Below the pieces are notes generated by a model. That model was not told the origin of the DNA, did no database searches, and worked only from the letters and a program-made list of their open reading frames with translations. Shown piece after piece: positions 16,752-26,242 of a DNA stretch of 64,000 nt. The DNA is from Exiguobacterium mexicanum (GTDB lineage: Bacteria; Bacillota; Bacilli; Exiguobacteriales; Exiguobacteriaceae). The stretch spans positions 1,374,501 to 1,438,500 of the forward strand of contig NZ_CP040676.1 in the NCBI RefSeq assembly GCF_005960665.1, written 5' to 3'. The translations under genes and the position numbers were made by a program. Numbering within the stretch: position 1 is the first letter of the stretch; each line of letters begins with the position of its first letter.

Positions 16752-18074
16752 ATGATGAATGCTGTCTTATTAGCTGTTATCGTATTATTCGCGCTCGCGA
16801 TCAGTCGCGTGCACATCGTCTTGTCACTCATCCTTGCCGCCGTCGTCGGTGGTCTAGTCGGAGGTCTCGGATTCAATGAGACGTTGACCGCCTTCAGTGA
16901 CGGGCTCGGCGGAGGTGCGACAATCGCCCTCAGTTACGCGTTGCTCGGCGCCTTCGCCGTCGGTCTATCAAAAACTGGACTCCCAGACATCCTGGCTGAA
17001 AAGTTAATCAGCATGTCAGGACGCGACGTCACCGGTAAGAGCGTGGCGCGCGTCAAGGCGTTGTTGCTATCGTTCCTCTTATTACTAGCAATCAGTTCGC
17101 AGAACGCTTTACCGATTCACATCGCGTTCATCCCAATCGTCATCCCACCGCTCCTCGTGCTCTTTAACGAGTTGAAGCTCGACCGCCGGCTCGTGGCGAC
17201 GATCCTCACGTTCGGTCTCGTCACGCCGTATATGTTACTTCCGGTCGGATTCGGCGGGATTTACTTGAATGAGATTTTGCTGCCAAACGTGGAAACGAAC
17301 GGCATGGCCGTCGGTGATGTCAATATTGTCAGCATCATGGCCATCCCAGCCCTCGGTATGCTCGTCGGTCTCGTCACCGCCTTCTTCCACTACCGGAAGC
17401 CGCGGACGTACGATACGATTCAACTCGGGCCTACTGATTACGAGATTCGGACGTTGAGCCCGCTCAAAATCTGGCTCACAGCTGCCGTCGTCCTCGTCGT
17501 GCTCGTCGTTCAACTTCAGACCGAATCGATGATCGCATCGGCCGTCTCAGGACTCATCCTGTTGACGCTGCTTCGTCTCATCCCTTGGTCAGAGGCAGAC
17601 GACATCTTCACGAGCGGGATGCGCATGATGGCTTTCATCGGCTTCGTCATGATCGCAGCAAGCGGTTTTGCCGCCGTCATCCGCGCGACCGGTGCCATCG
17701 ATCCGCTCGTCAGTGGTGCAAGCGGCATCATGGGCGACTCACAATTTGTCGCCGCGCTCGTCATGCTCCTCGTCGGACTCGTGATCACGCTCGGTATCGG
17801 TTCGAGTTTCTCGACGATTCCAATCATCGCGGCCATCTTCGTCCCGCTTTGCATCCAATACGGTTTCTCGGTCGAGGCGACAATCGCCATCATCGGGACG
17901 GCCGGTGCACTCGGTGATGCTGGTAGCCCGGCAAGTGACTCGACACTCGGACCGACGAGCGGCTTGAACGCCGACGGTCAACACGACCACTTGCGTGAGA
18001 CGGTGTGGCCGACGTTCCTCCACTACAATATTCCGCTCATCGTCTTCGGTTTGATCGCCGCCATGGTGTTGTAA
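16752..18074 (+). CDS. YuiF-type Na+/H+ antiporter or amino-acid transporter
   Basis: A 440-residue polytopic membrane protein, about 11-12 hydrophobic segments. It resembles B. subtilis YuiF, a member of the NhaC/ion-transporter superfamily annotated as an amino-acid permease. Conserved-looking patches include SSQNALPIHIAFIPI (about 115-130) and GDAGSPASDSTLGPTSG (about 390-406), which has the Ser/Gly-rich unwound helix typical of the fold. The ATG at 16752 is chosen since AAAGGTG lies six bases upstream; a GTG at 16743 overlaps that site. Transported ion or solute is unknown. Confidence 0.8.
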   Translation: MMNAVLLAVIVLFALAISRVHIVLSLILAAVVGGLVGGLGFNETLTAFSDGLGGGATIALSYALLGAFAVGLSKTGLPDILAEKLISMSGRDVTGKSVARVKALLLSFLLLLAISSQNALPIHIAFIPIVIPPLLVLFNELKLDRRLVATILTFGLVTPYMLLPVGFGGIYLNEILLPNVETNGMAVGDVNIVSIMAIPALGMLVGLVTAFFHYRKPRTYDTIQLGPTDYEIRTLSPLKIWLTAAVVLVVLVVQLQTESMIASAVSGLILLTLLRLIPWSEADDIFTSGMRMMAFIGFVMIAASGFAAVIRATGAIDPLVSGASGIMGDSQFVAALVMLLVGLVITLGIGSSFSTIPIIAAIFVPLCIQYGFSVEATIAIIGTAGALGDAGSPASDSTLGPTSGLNADGQHDHLRETVWPTFLHYNIPLIVFGLIAAMVL

Positions 18075-18167
18075 TCACTTCCGATTGCGCCGAGCGTAAA
18101 TCGTGCCGAGCAAGACGAGCACGAGTAAAAACCAAACCCCGGTGTACATGAGGATTTCGATAATCAT
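18075..18167 (-). CDS. Small single-span membrane peptide (30 residues)
   Basis: A 30-codon frame not previously listed. It starts at ATG 18165-18167 behind TTAGGAGGAGTCAGAA, an almost ideal ribosome site. The peptide begins MIIEILMYTGVWF, has one hydrophobic helix (about residues 4-24) and ends in a strongly basic ARRNRK tail, so the C-terminus should stay inside. Its stop codon abuts the stop of the convergent transporter gene. It lies just after the gltD terminator (18194-18224) and no separate promoter fits in the gap, so it may be expressed by read-through. Function unknown; no homologue recalled. Confidence 0.55.
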   Translation of the reverse strand: MIIEILMYTGVWFLLVLVLLGTIYARRNRK

Positions 18168-18193
18168 TTCTGACTCCTCCTAAATGTCCATGT

Positions 18194-18224
18194 AAAAAGG
18201 AGCGACATCGCGTCGCTCCTTTTT
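18194..18224 (-). terminator. Terminator of gltBD
   Basis: Perfect 13-bp stem AAAAAGGAGCGAC / GTCGCTCCTTTTT with a 5-base loop; works on either strand and overlaps the gltD stop. Confidence 0.87.
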
Positions 18225-19674
18225 ATGATGAAGTTTTTAGCTGTTGTTGACAAGTGTTCAAGTATCCGTCGACGGTCTCCGCGACTTCGCGGCCTTCCCG
18301 GATCGCCCAAACGATCAAACTTTGTCCCCGTCTCGCATCCCCTGCGACAAACACACCCTCGATGTTCGACGTATAGTCATGGTTCGCCTCGATGCCGACT
18401 TTCCGAAGTTCACGCTCCGGTCGTTCGAATCCGATGGCGACAAGTACGAGATCAGCTGGATACGTCTCGACCGAACCGTCGACGACGAAGAACGTCGCCT
18501 GTCCGTCCGGTTTGACGATTTTCTCCATCCGTTCCGTCTCAATTCCGACGACCCGGTCCCCTTGTTTAATGACCCGGTTCGAACGAATCAAATATGTGCG
18601 CGGGTCACGGTCGAAGTGTTCGATTGCTTCCGCATAGGCGTAATCGGTCGACAACGTGTCCGGCTGGAGCGGCCATGGCTTCTCCGGTGCCCGGAACATA
18701 CCTTTCTCCGGGTGTTTCCCGAACTGTGTCACTGACTTGGCGCCTTGACGGATTGCCGTCGCCACACAGTCCGCGCCCGTGTCCCCGCCACCGATGACGA
18801 TGACGTCTTTCCCGTTCGCGTCGTATCGGGCGTCGAGCGATTTCCCGCCGAGTACCCGCGTCGATTCCGTCAAATAATCCATCGCCGGCTCGACGCCTGT
18901 CGCATCATCTCCATCGATGCCGAGCGTCCGTTGTTTTTGAGCCCCCGTCGCTAGAATGACGGCATCGTATGTGTGACGGAGTGACTCGATGGTCACATCG
19001 GTCCCGACGTTGACGCCCGTCTTGAAGCGGATCCCCTCCGCCTCAAGCAGACGGACACGACGCCGGACGACATCTTTCTCGAGCTTCATGTTCGGGATGC
19101 CATAGAACAACAGGCCGCCCGCCTCATCCGCTTTCTCATAAATCGTGACCGCATGGCCGAGCTGGTTCAACTGATCGGCCGCCGCGAGCCCGGCCGGCCC
19201 GCTGCCGATGATGGCGACACGGCGGCCGGTCCGCTTCATAATGTGACGAGGTTTGACCCAGCCTTCCTCGAAGGCGCGATCGATAATCGTCCGCTCAATC
19301 GATTTGATGGCGACCGGGTCCTCACTGATGCCGAGCGTACACGAGCCTTCACACGGAGCCGGACAGACACGACCCGTGAACTCCGGGAAGTTGTTCGTCT
19401 CCATCAAGCGCTCATAGGCCCGATACCAGTCCTGATCCGTCACGAGTTTGTTCCACTCGGGAATCAAGTTGTGAATCGGACAGCCGATCGTCTCTTGTCC
19501 GATCATGTCCCCGACGTGACAGAACGGGGTGCCGCAATCCATGCAACGCTCGGCTTGTTTGACGATCGGTCCGTCTTCCATCCGTGAAGCGTATTCACTG
19601 TAATCATGAATCCGTTCGAGGACGGAACGTTCTGGCAATGTCTCCCGTGGGATATCAATAAATTTATGTCTCAT
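18223..19674 (-). CDS. gltD: Glutamate synthase, small (beta) subunit
   Basis: A 483-residue flavoprotein that passes electrons from NADPH to the large GOGAT subunit. An N-terminal cysteine-rich region (CMDCGTPFCH at 42-51, CPAPCEGSCTLG near 104-115) ligates [4Fe-4S] clusters. An FAD-binding GSGPAGLAAADQL follows near residue 157 and an NADPH-binding GGGDTGADC near 295. It ends with the GDARRGQSLIVWAI motif that contacts FAD. The ATG overlaps the gltB stop as ATGA, so the two are coupled. Length is normal. Confidence 0.96.
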   Translation of the reverse strand: MRHKFIDIPRETLPERSVLERIHDYSEYASRMEDGPIVKQAERCMDCGTPFCHVGDMIGQETIGCPIHNLIPEWNKLVTDQDWYRAYERLMETNNFPEFTGRVCPAPCEGSCTLGISEDPVAIKSIERTIIDRAFEEGWVKPRHIMKRTGRRVAIIGSGPAGLAAADQLNQLGHAVTIYEKADEAGGLLFYGIPNMKLEKDVVRRRVRLLEAEGIRFKTGVNVGTDVTIESLRHTYDAVILATGAQKQRTLGIDGDDATGVEPAMDYLTESTRVLGGKSLDARYDANGKDVIVIGGGDTGADCVATAIRQGAKSVTQFGKHPEKGMFRAPEKPWPLQPDTLSTDYAYAEAIEHFDRDPRTYLIRSNRVIKQGDRVVGIETERMEKIVKPDGQATFFVVDGSVETYPADLVLVAIGFERPERELRKVGIEANHDYTSNIEGVFVAGDARRGQSLIVWAIREGREVAETVDGYLNTCQQQLKTSS

Positions 19675-22600
19675 GCTCCCCCTCCTTCAGTCACGACGCG
19701 GAATAGTTCGAGGGCGCGGTCGGCGTCACTCAATTCCGGCCGCGTCGCCTCGATGTGACGCATGACGTCAAGTACGTTCGCATAATCACGCGGTACGACT
19801 TTGACGAAGCGTTTTCGTTCTTGCTCAAACGCCTCAAGTACGGCTCTCGCTTTCACACTGTCAGTATGGAACTGGTGCATCTCGAGCAACGCGTAAATCT
19901 GTTCGGCATCTTCATCGGTCAACTCTCGATCAATCGAGACGAGCTCTTCGTTGACAAGTTGTTCGTACGCCTGGTCCCCGTAAAGGTAGGCGACTCCGCC
20001 CGACATCCCGGCCCCAAAGTTACGACCGACCGTACCGAGGACGACGACCGTCCCACCAGTCATGTACTCACAGCCGTGATCGCCGACGCCTTCTGTCACA
20101 GCGACCGCACCCGAGTTACGGACGGCAAATCGTTCTCCGGCATGACCGTTGAAGAACGCCATCCCAGACGTCGCGCCGTAGAGACAGACGTTCCCAGCGA
20201 TGACTTGTTCGCTCTCTTCAAACGGGGCATGTTTCTCGGCGATGACGGCGAGTTTCCCACCGCTCAAGCCTTTCCCGACGTAATCGTTCGCGTCGCCGAT
20301 GACAGAGATCGTGATCCCGCTCGGCAGGAACGCCCCTAAACTTTGGCCGGCCGATCCGCTGAGGCGAAGTGAAATCGTATCCTCGGCGAGACCGACGTTG
20401 CCATGCACTTTCGTCACTTCATGCCCGAGCATCGTCCCGACGGCGCGGTCCGTGTTGCGGACGCGGCCGACGAAGAACGTCGGTTGAAGCGACTTGATCG
20501 AGCGTGATACGGCCGGGATCAATTTTCGGTGGTCATACGACTGATAGGCCGGATGCGGCAGCTCTTCTTTTTCCGGCAACGCTGTCGGAATCGATAGCAT
20601 CGGCGCCAAATCAAGTGTTCTCGCTTTCGGATGTTCTTGTTTCCAGACGCTTTCCTCTAACAAGTCGGTCCGGCCGATGACGTCACGGAGCGATTTCGCA
20701 CCGAGCGAGGCTAAAATCTCTCGCACGTCTTCGGCGAGGAACGTCATCAAGTTGACGACGTGTTCGGGTTTGCCCATGAACTTTGCGCGCAAGGCCGGGT
20801 CTTGTGTGGCGACACCGACCGGACACGTGTCGAGGTGACACGCCCGCATCATGATACAACCGAGCACGACGAGCGGCGCCGTCGCGAACGCGTATTCTTC
20901 GGCGCCGAAGATGGCGGCGAGGACGATATCACGCCCGGTCATGAGCTTACCGTCGGTCTCGAGCGTGACGCGGCCCCGGAGTCCGTTCAACGCGAGCGTC
21001 TGATGCGTCTCGAGCAGACCGAGCTCCCACGGGAGTCCCGTATGCTTGATTGATGTCCGTGGTGACGCCCCGGTTCCTCCGTCATAGCCACTGATGACAA
21101 TCGTGTCGGCGTTCGCTTTGGCGACACCGGCCGCAATCGTCCCGACGCCTGACTTCGAGACGAGTTTGACGCTGATTTTCGCGTTCGGGTTGACGTGCTT
21201 CAAGTCGAAGATCAGCTGAGCCAAATCTTCAATCGAATAGATGTCGTGGTGCGGCGGTGGCGAGATGAGTCCGACACCTGGGACTGAGCCGCGCACTTCG
21301 GCGACCCATGGATATACTTTGTTCCCTGGCAATTGTCCACCCTCACCCGGCTTCGCACCTTGCGCCATCTTGATTTGAATCTCATCGGCGTGATACAAAT
21401 ATTCGGCCGTCACACCGAAACGACCACTTGCGACTTGCTTGATGCGACTGACGCGTTCACTGCCGTCCTCATCAGACGTGAACCGATTCCGGTCCTCCCC
21501 GCCTTCCCCGGAGTTGCTCTTGCCGCCGATTTGGTTCATGGCGATGGCGAGCGTCTCGTGGGCTTCTTTCGAAAGGGAACCGAATGACATCGCCCCCGTC
21601 TTGAAGCGGCTAACAATCGAGGCGACCGATTCGACTTCGTCGAGCGGGACGGCATCCTGCTGTTTAAACGCGAACAATTGACGCAAGAATTGGCCTGACG
21701 ATTCGTGGAGTTTGACGTAGGCGTCATAATACCGGCGCTCATTCTCACGGCAGGCACGCTGGAGCAAATGAATCGTCTTCGGGTTAAAGGCGTGCTCTTC
21801 CCCATCAGCGCGCCACTGGAAATCGGCTCCGGCCTCGAGCGGTCGTTCCCGCTCGTAGGCAGCTTCATGCTGGCGGCGCGACTCTTCCTCGAGTTCGGTA
21901 AAACCGACACCGGACAATTGTGACGTCGTCCCTCGGAAATGACGTTCAATCAAGTCACGGTCAATGCCGACCGCCTCAAAGATTTGTGCCCCGCGATAAC
22001 TTTGCACAGTCGAGATCCCCATCTTCGACATGATCTTGACGATACCGTCGACCGACGCCGTCTGATAGCGGCGGACCGACTCGTCGAACGAATAGGACAG
22101 TTGACCGGCCTCGACCGCCTCGGCAATCGTCGCATAGGCGAGATACGGATAGACGGCGTCAGCGCCGTACCCAATCAAGGCGGCCGCTTGGTGGACTTCT
22201 CGTACTTCGCCACTTTCGGCTACAAGACTGCACGACGCGCGAAGGTTGACGCGAAGCAAGTGTTGGTGGACGGCGCTCAAGACGAGGAGCGACGGCATCG
22301 CCAACAGGTTTTCGTTCATGTCACGATCCGACAAGACGATGACTTCAGCCCCATCGCGGACGAGCCCTTCGACACGTTCGAACAACGTCTCAAGGGCAGC
22401 CTCGAGGTCGTGTTCGTATGTCGTATCGACCCGTTCGACGCGAAGCGTCTCGTTCACTTGTTCGATCGCGGCCCCATCAAGGAACGGATGTTTGAGCCAG
22501 ACACGACGGGCGTGACCGCGACCGGTGTGGACCGGGTTCGCGAGTGGTCCGAGCCACGTGAACGTGGCCGTGACGATCTTCTCACGCAATGCATCGATTG

Positions 22601-24110
22601 GTGGGTTCGTGACTTGGGCGAAGTGCTGTTTGAAGTAATGGAACAACGAACGTGGTCGTTCAGACAAGACCGCGACCGGTTGGTCATGACCCATCGAACC
22701 AATCGGGTCTTTCTTCTCAAGGATGAGTGGGACGAGATATTGTTCGATATCTTCTTTCGTGTAACCGAACGCCCGCTGTTTCCGGTGCAGGTCGGCGACG
22801 AACGGCTCTTCGACCGGAGACTCTTCAAGCTTAGTCATCTGCTTCAACCATTTACCGTACGGCTCGGCGCGCGCGATCGTCTGTTTGATTTCCGCGTCAG
22901 GGATGAGGCGTTTCGACTCTAAGTCGATCAATAGGAGCTGGCCTGGACGAAGTCGCTGTTTCGACTTCACGTTCTCGGCTTGTACGGGAATGACGCCGCT
23001 CTCAGACGACAAGATGAGTTCGCCATCAAGCGTCTCGATATAACGCATCGGTCGCAGTCCGTTCCGATCCAAGATGGCGCCGATTTGACGGCCGTCCGTG
23101 AAAACGACACCAGTCGGTCCATCCCAAGGCTCCATGATCGATGAATGATATTGGTAGAAGTCTTTTTTGAACGGATCTATTTTCACTTCTGCGAACGGCT
23201 CAGGGATGAGCATCATCGCCGTATGAGCGATGGAACGTCCGGTCCGTGTGAAGAACTCGAAGGCGTTATCGAGCATCGACGAATCGCTGCCCGTCTCTTG
23301 AAGGACTGGGAACAGCTGATTCACGTCCTCGAACAAATCGGTCGATGTCACGCCTTCGCGCGCTCGCATCGCGTCGATATTGCCGCGGAGTGTGTTAATT
23401 TCTCCGTTGTGCACAATCATGCGGTTCGGATGGGCCCGCTCCCATGATGGGAACGTGTTCGTCGAGAAGCGAGAATGGACGATACCGAACGTGCTCTTAT
23501 AGGCCGGCGCCTGCAAATCGAGATAAAATCGCTCAATCTGTTCAGGCGTCAGCATCCCTTTATAGACGATCGTCTTCGTCGATAAACTCGGCATGTATAG
23601 ATTCAAGTCTTCGGTCTTCTCAATCGTCCGTCTGAGTTGGTAGAGTGTCCGCTCGTTCGAGTCGTAGTCTGCGAATGGGCAAGAAACGAACCATTGATAA
23701 ATCGTCGGCTGTGTCACCCGGGCGTGTTCCCCAATGGCCAAACTATCGACCGGGACCTCACGCCAGGCGATGGTCGCATAGTCAAACTCATCGGCAATCG
23801 CTTCCATCTGCCGTTGCTTTTCTTGCAGCCGTGATTCGTCAGGTTGGAAAAAGACCATCCCGACCGCGTAGCGACCTGGTGTCGGCAAATTCATCGTCTC
23901 GAGGAACAGTTCGTGCGGTAGCTCGGTCATGATCCCCGCGCCGTCTCCGGCATCGATGACGCCTTGCCCGCCCCGGTGCTCCAGCTTACAGAGCATCGAT
24001 AATGATTTACTGACAATGTCGTGTTTCTTCTCTCCGTTTAGGTTGACATATAGCCCAATGCCACATGCGTCTTTTTCGAATCGTGAATCGTACAAGCCTG
24101 TTCGCTTCAT
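19671..24110 (-). CDS. gltB: Glutamate synthase, large (alpha) subunit
   Basis: A 1479-residue enzyme that converts glutamine and 2-oxoglutarate to two glutamates. A 15-residue propeptide precedes Cys16 (FEKDACGIG), the nucleophile of the class-II glutaminase domain. A central domain and the FMN-binding synthase domain follow; KPGEGGQLPGNKV and SGYDGGTGASP mark the (beta/alpha)8 barrel, and CIMMRACHLDTCPVG near residues 1082-1096 binds [3Fe-4S]. The C-terminal part is the GXGXG beta-helix (GNVCLYGATSG, GGVAYLYGD). It forms an operon with gltD. No GltC-type LysR gene is adjacent. Confidence 0.97.
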   Translation of the reverse strand: MKRTGLYDSRFEKDACGIGLYVNLNGEKKHDIVSKSLSMLCKLEHRGGQGVIDAGDGAGIMTELPHELFLETMNLPTPGRYAVGMVFFQPDESRLQEKQRQMEAIADEFDYATIAWREVPVDSLAIGEHARVTQPTIYQWFVSCPFADYDSNERTLYQLRRTIEKTEDLNLYMPSLSTKTIVYKGMLTPEQIERFYLDLQAPAYKSTFGIVHSRFSTNTFPSWERAHPNRMIVHNGEINTLRGNIDAMRAREGVTSTDLFEDVNQLFPVLQETGSDSSMLDNAFEFFTRTGRSIAHTAMMLIPEPFAEVKIDPFKKDFYQYHSSIMEPWDGPTGVVFTDGRQIGAILDRNGLRPMRYIETLDGELILSSESGVIPVQAENVKSKQRLRPGQLLLIDLESKRLIPDAEIKQTIARAEPYGKWLKQMTKLEESPVEEPFVADLHRKQRAFGYTKEDIEQYLVPLILEKKDPIGSMGHDQPVAVLSERPRSLFHYFKQHFAQVTNPPIDALREKIVTATFTWLGPLANPVHTGRGHARRVWLKHPFLDGAAIEQVNETLRVERVDTTYEHDLEAALETLFERVEGLVRDGAEVIVLSDRDMNENLLAMPSLLVLSAVHQHLLRVNLRASCSLVAESGEVREVHQAAALIGYGADAVYPYLAYATIAEAVEAGQLSYSFDESVRRYQTASVDGIVKIMSKMGISTVQSYRGAQIFEAVGIDRDLIERHFRGTTSQLSGVGFTELEEESRRQHEAAYERERPLEAGADFQWRADGEEHAFNPKTIHLLQRACRENERRYYDAYVKLHESSGQFLRQLFAFKQQDAVPLDEVESVASIVSRFKTGAMSFGSLSKEAHETLAIAMNQIGGKSNSGEGGEDRNRFTSDEDGSERVSRIKQVASGRFGVTAEYLYHADEIQIKMAQGAKPGEGGQLPGNKVYPWVAEVRGSVPGVGLISPPPHHDIYSIEDLAQLIFDLKHVNPNAKISVKLVSKSGVGTIAAGVAKANADTIVISGYDGGTGASPRTSIKHTGLPWELGLLETHQTLALNGLRGRVTLETDGKLMTGRDIVLAAIFGAEEYAFATAPLVVLGCIMMRACHLDTCPVGVATQDPALRAKFMGKPEHVVNLMTFLAEDVREILASLGAKSLRDVIGRTDLLEESVWKQEHPKARTLDLAPMLSIPTALPEKEELPHPAYQSYDHRKLIPAVSRSIKSLQPTFFVGRVRNTDRAVGTMLGHEVTKVHGNVGLAEDTISLRLSGSAGQSLGAFLPSGITISVIGDANDYVGKGLSGGKLAVIAEKHAPFEESEQVIAGNVCLYGATSGMAFFNGHAGERFAVRNSGAVAVTEGVGDHGCEYMTGGTVVVLGTVGRNFGAGMSGGVAYLYGDQAYEQLVNEELVSIDRELTDEDAEQIYALLEMHQFHTDSVKARAVLEAFEQERKRFVKVVPRDYANVLDVMRHIEATRPELSDADRALELFRVVTEGGGA

Positions 24111-24225
24111 CGAATCAACCCCTCTCTCTCGATCTTGTTTCGTAAATTTTATTTTGTTCTAAATATTCTGATAAATCAAGGGGCTTGTATACCATTCTGC
24201 ATAATTCACGTCCATCACCATATCG

Positions 24226-24241
24226 ATGTAAGCGTATTCAT
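24226..24241 (-). promoter_or_regulatory. cre-like site upstream of gltB
   Basis: Minus strand ATGAATACGCTTACAT differs from the cre consensus at one base (A to T at position 6). It lies about 115 bases before gltB. Confidence 0.4.
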
Positions 24242-24344
24242 TAGCGTTATCAAGCAATTTTTGAAAACATGTTATAATGCATAAAGAATAATTATCCATA
24301 AAATATATTGATGTATAGGTTCATAAGAACTCAAATAAACTCAC

Positions 24345-24375
24345 AAAAAAAGCGGTAGTCCTACGAGCTACCGCT
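24345..24375 (-). terminator. Terminator of the TspO-like gene
   Basis: Perfect 8-bp stem AGCGGTAG / CTACCGCT with a 9-base loop; seven T follow on the minus strand. Confidence 0.8.
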
Positions 24376-24388
24376 TCTGCTTTCGACC

Positions 24389-25138
24389 TTATTCAACCGT
24401 TTTTCGTGAGTGATGCAAAAATGCCCGGGGTTTTTTCCAAATGATCAAGCCGACATATCCGAGAGTGAGCAAAATCAAGGCACTGACGAGGACGACGTAA
24501 AGCGTCGCATTGTCAATTCGTGCAAAGATGGCGATGTAGGCCCAGACGAAGACGAGCGGATAGATGAAGTCACGATGCCACCACATGAAGACGAGCGCCA
24601 GGACAACACCGACCATGAGCATGAGCGATGTCCAAGCCAGTTCGTCGAGCCCGAGCAACGTGGTGACATTTTCTCGGTTCATGACGACGAACACGTTGAC
24701 AATCGTCGCGACAGACACCCAGCCGATATAAATCGAGAACGGGAACCGGTCGAGCCAACTTGTCGACGTCCGGAAGGCGATGTAATAGAGCCAGGCGAGC
24801 GTCGCGAGAAATGCGACCATGACGACGAGCGAAGCGATGAACCATTCGTTCGTGAACGTGAGCAACCAGAGGCCGTTCAAGATACACGAGACGAGAAAGC
24901 CCGCTTTCATCCGATTCGCCTGCCGGTTCGCAACCGACCCTTTCTTCAGTTGCAAGACGAGCCAGACGGCGAGCGCGATATAAATCACGCCCCAAATCGA
25001 GAATGCGTAGCCGGCCGGTTTGAAGTAAATATCGATTCGGTCCGACACGGCCGCATTTTCACCGCTCGCGAAGTAGTTGATGACGACCGTCGCCAAAAAC
25101 GCCAGCCAGTTGATTAAAGGCCATTTTGATAAGTCCAT
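24389..25138 (-). CDS. Tryptophan-rich TspO/MBR-like membrane protein
   Basis: A 249-residue integral membrane protein with about seven hydrophobic segments and many Trp and Tyr residues (for example LNGLWLLTFTNEW and MLMVGVVLALVFMWWHRDF). The segment FKPAGYAFSIWGVIY is characteristic of the long TspO-related family (COG3476), larger than the five-helix TspO itself. Such proteins are thought to bind porphyrins or other hydrophobic ligands, but this branch is uncharacterised. The start is ATG 25136-25138 behind GGAGGATCGTACTT. Monocistronic. Confidence 0.75.
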   Translation of the reverse strand: MDLSKWPLINWLAFLATVVINYFASGENAAVSDRIDIYFKPAGYAFSIWGVIYIALAVWLVLQLKKGSVANRQANRMKAGFLVSCILNGLWLLTFTNEWFIASLVVMVAFLATLAWLYYIAFRTSTSWLDRFPFSIYIGWVSVATIVNVFVVMNRENVTTLLGLDELAWTSLMLMVGVVLALVFMWWHRDFIYPLVFVWAYIAIFARIDNATLYVVLVSALILLTLGYVGLIIWKKPRAFLHHSRKTVE

Positions 25139-25256
25139 AAGTACGATCCTCCGAAGAAGACCTGACACCTCCTTTATTAGCATAGTTTTCTATACCCATG
25201 TGCCAACGCTCATACACATCCGGACTAGCTCCTGAATAACTCGCTGGACACATAAT

Positions 25257-25284
25257 AAAACGACTCCGGCCTTAACCGGAGTCG
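25257..25284 (-). terminator. Terminator of the aldo/keto reductase gene
   Basis: Perfect 9-bp stem CGACTCCGG / CCGGAGTCG, 6-base loop, then TTTTATTAT on the minus strand; 71 bases after the stop. Confidence 0.8.
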
Positions 25285-25355
25285 TGTCGAAGAAGCGGCA
25301 GTGTCACCGCATTCGGGATCGTCCACCTAAGTAGATGGGCGACAACATCAATTGT

Positions 25356-26168
25356 TTAGAAGTCGATCTCGTCCGGGTCGGGACCGAGACGGTCATGTGT
25401 CGCCACGGCATCGATTTTCGCCAAGTCGTCCGCATCGAGCGCAAAGTCGAACACTTCGAAGTTCTCTTGAATGCGGTGCGGTGTGACGGATTTCGGAAGC
25501 GCGACATTCCCCGTGTCCAAATGCCAGCGAAGCACGACTTGCGCCGGCGTCTTACCGTGTTTCTCCGCGATTTCAGCGAAAGTCGGGATGTCGAGGAACT
25601 TCCCTTGCATGAGCGGGCTCCAAGCCTCAACTTGAATGCCCTCGTCTTGGCAATACTCGACGAGGTCCGGTTGCGGCAGTTGCGGGTGCAACTCGATTTG
25701 ATTGATGAGGGGCGTCATGAGACCCGCTTCTTTCAACGTTTCGAGATGGTGTTCTTTGAAGTTCGACACCCCGATCGCCTTGATTTTACCGGCCTCATAG
25801 AGGTCAATCAAATCTTTCCACGCCTCGACGAACCCGTCGACTGGCCAGTGGAGCAGACAAAGATCTAAATAGTCAGTCTCGAGTCGAGCGAGTGATTCGT
25901 CGAACGCTTCTTTCGTCCGGCGCTGGCGAATGTCTTCGTTCCAAATCTTCGACGTCAAAAAGATATCTTCACGAGCGACGCCAGATGTTTGAATCCCTTT
26001 GGCGACGCCTTCTTCATTCTTATAAACGGCTGCCGTATCGATATGGCGATATCCGACTTTCAGTGCCTCGGCGACGGCCTGTGGCGCCTCCGTCTCGTTG
26101 TCGACTTGCCATACCCCAAAGCCGATCATTGGAATTTTGACACCGTTGCGTAACGTTGCGAGTTGCAT
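25356..26168 (-). CDS. Aldo/keto reductase (2,5-diketo-D-gluconate reductase-like)
   Basis: A 270-residue NADPH-dependent carbonyl reductase of the AKR5 type. The catalytic tetrad is complete: Asp44 and Tyr49 (RHIDTAAVYKNE), Lys74 (TSKIW) and His107 (LLHWP). The GVSNF block and the NADP-binding PKSVTPHRIQEN segment near residue 225 are present. It resembles B. subtilis YvgN/YtbE, methylglyoxal and general aldehyde reductases. Monocistronic; its terminator lies at 25261-25284. A role in aldehyde detoxification is inferred. Confidence 0.92.
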   Translation of the reverse strand: MQLATLRNGVKIPMIGFGVWQVDNETEAPQAVAEALKVGYRHIDTAAVYKNEEGVAKGIQTSGVAREDIFLTSKIWNEDIRQRRTKEAFDESLARLETDYLDLCLLHWPVDGFVEAWKDLIDLYEAGKIKAIGVSNFKEHHLETLKEAGLMTPLINQIELHPQLPQPDLVEYCQDEGIQVEAWSPLMQGKFLDIPTFAEIAEKHGKTPAQVVLRWHLDTGNVALPKSVTPHRIQENFEVFDFALDADDLAKIDAVATHDRLGPDPDEIDF

Positions 26169-26242
26169 ACAATCATTCCCCTTTCAAAACTGTTCGAGCT
26201 GATTGTATCATACCCGTCATTCTATTTCGAAAAACTAAATCG

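Noticed and set aside
21939-22922. A 327-codon open frame on the plus strand opposite gltB
   Set aside because: It lies wholly within the well-supported gltB on the other strand, has no ribosome site and encodes a low-complexity Arg/Asp-rich peptide typical of antisense frames in this codon usage.
18223-24110. GltC-type control region for gltBD
   Set aside because: No LysR gene and no recognisable GltC palindrome upstream of gltB; only a weak cre-like sequence was kept.
24276-24281. TATAAT on the plus strand upstream of gltB
   Set aside because: No suitable -35 and no plus-strand gene follows before the convergent terminator.
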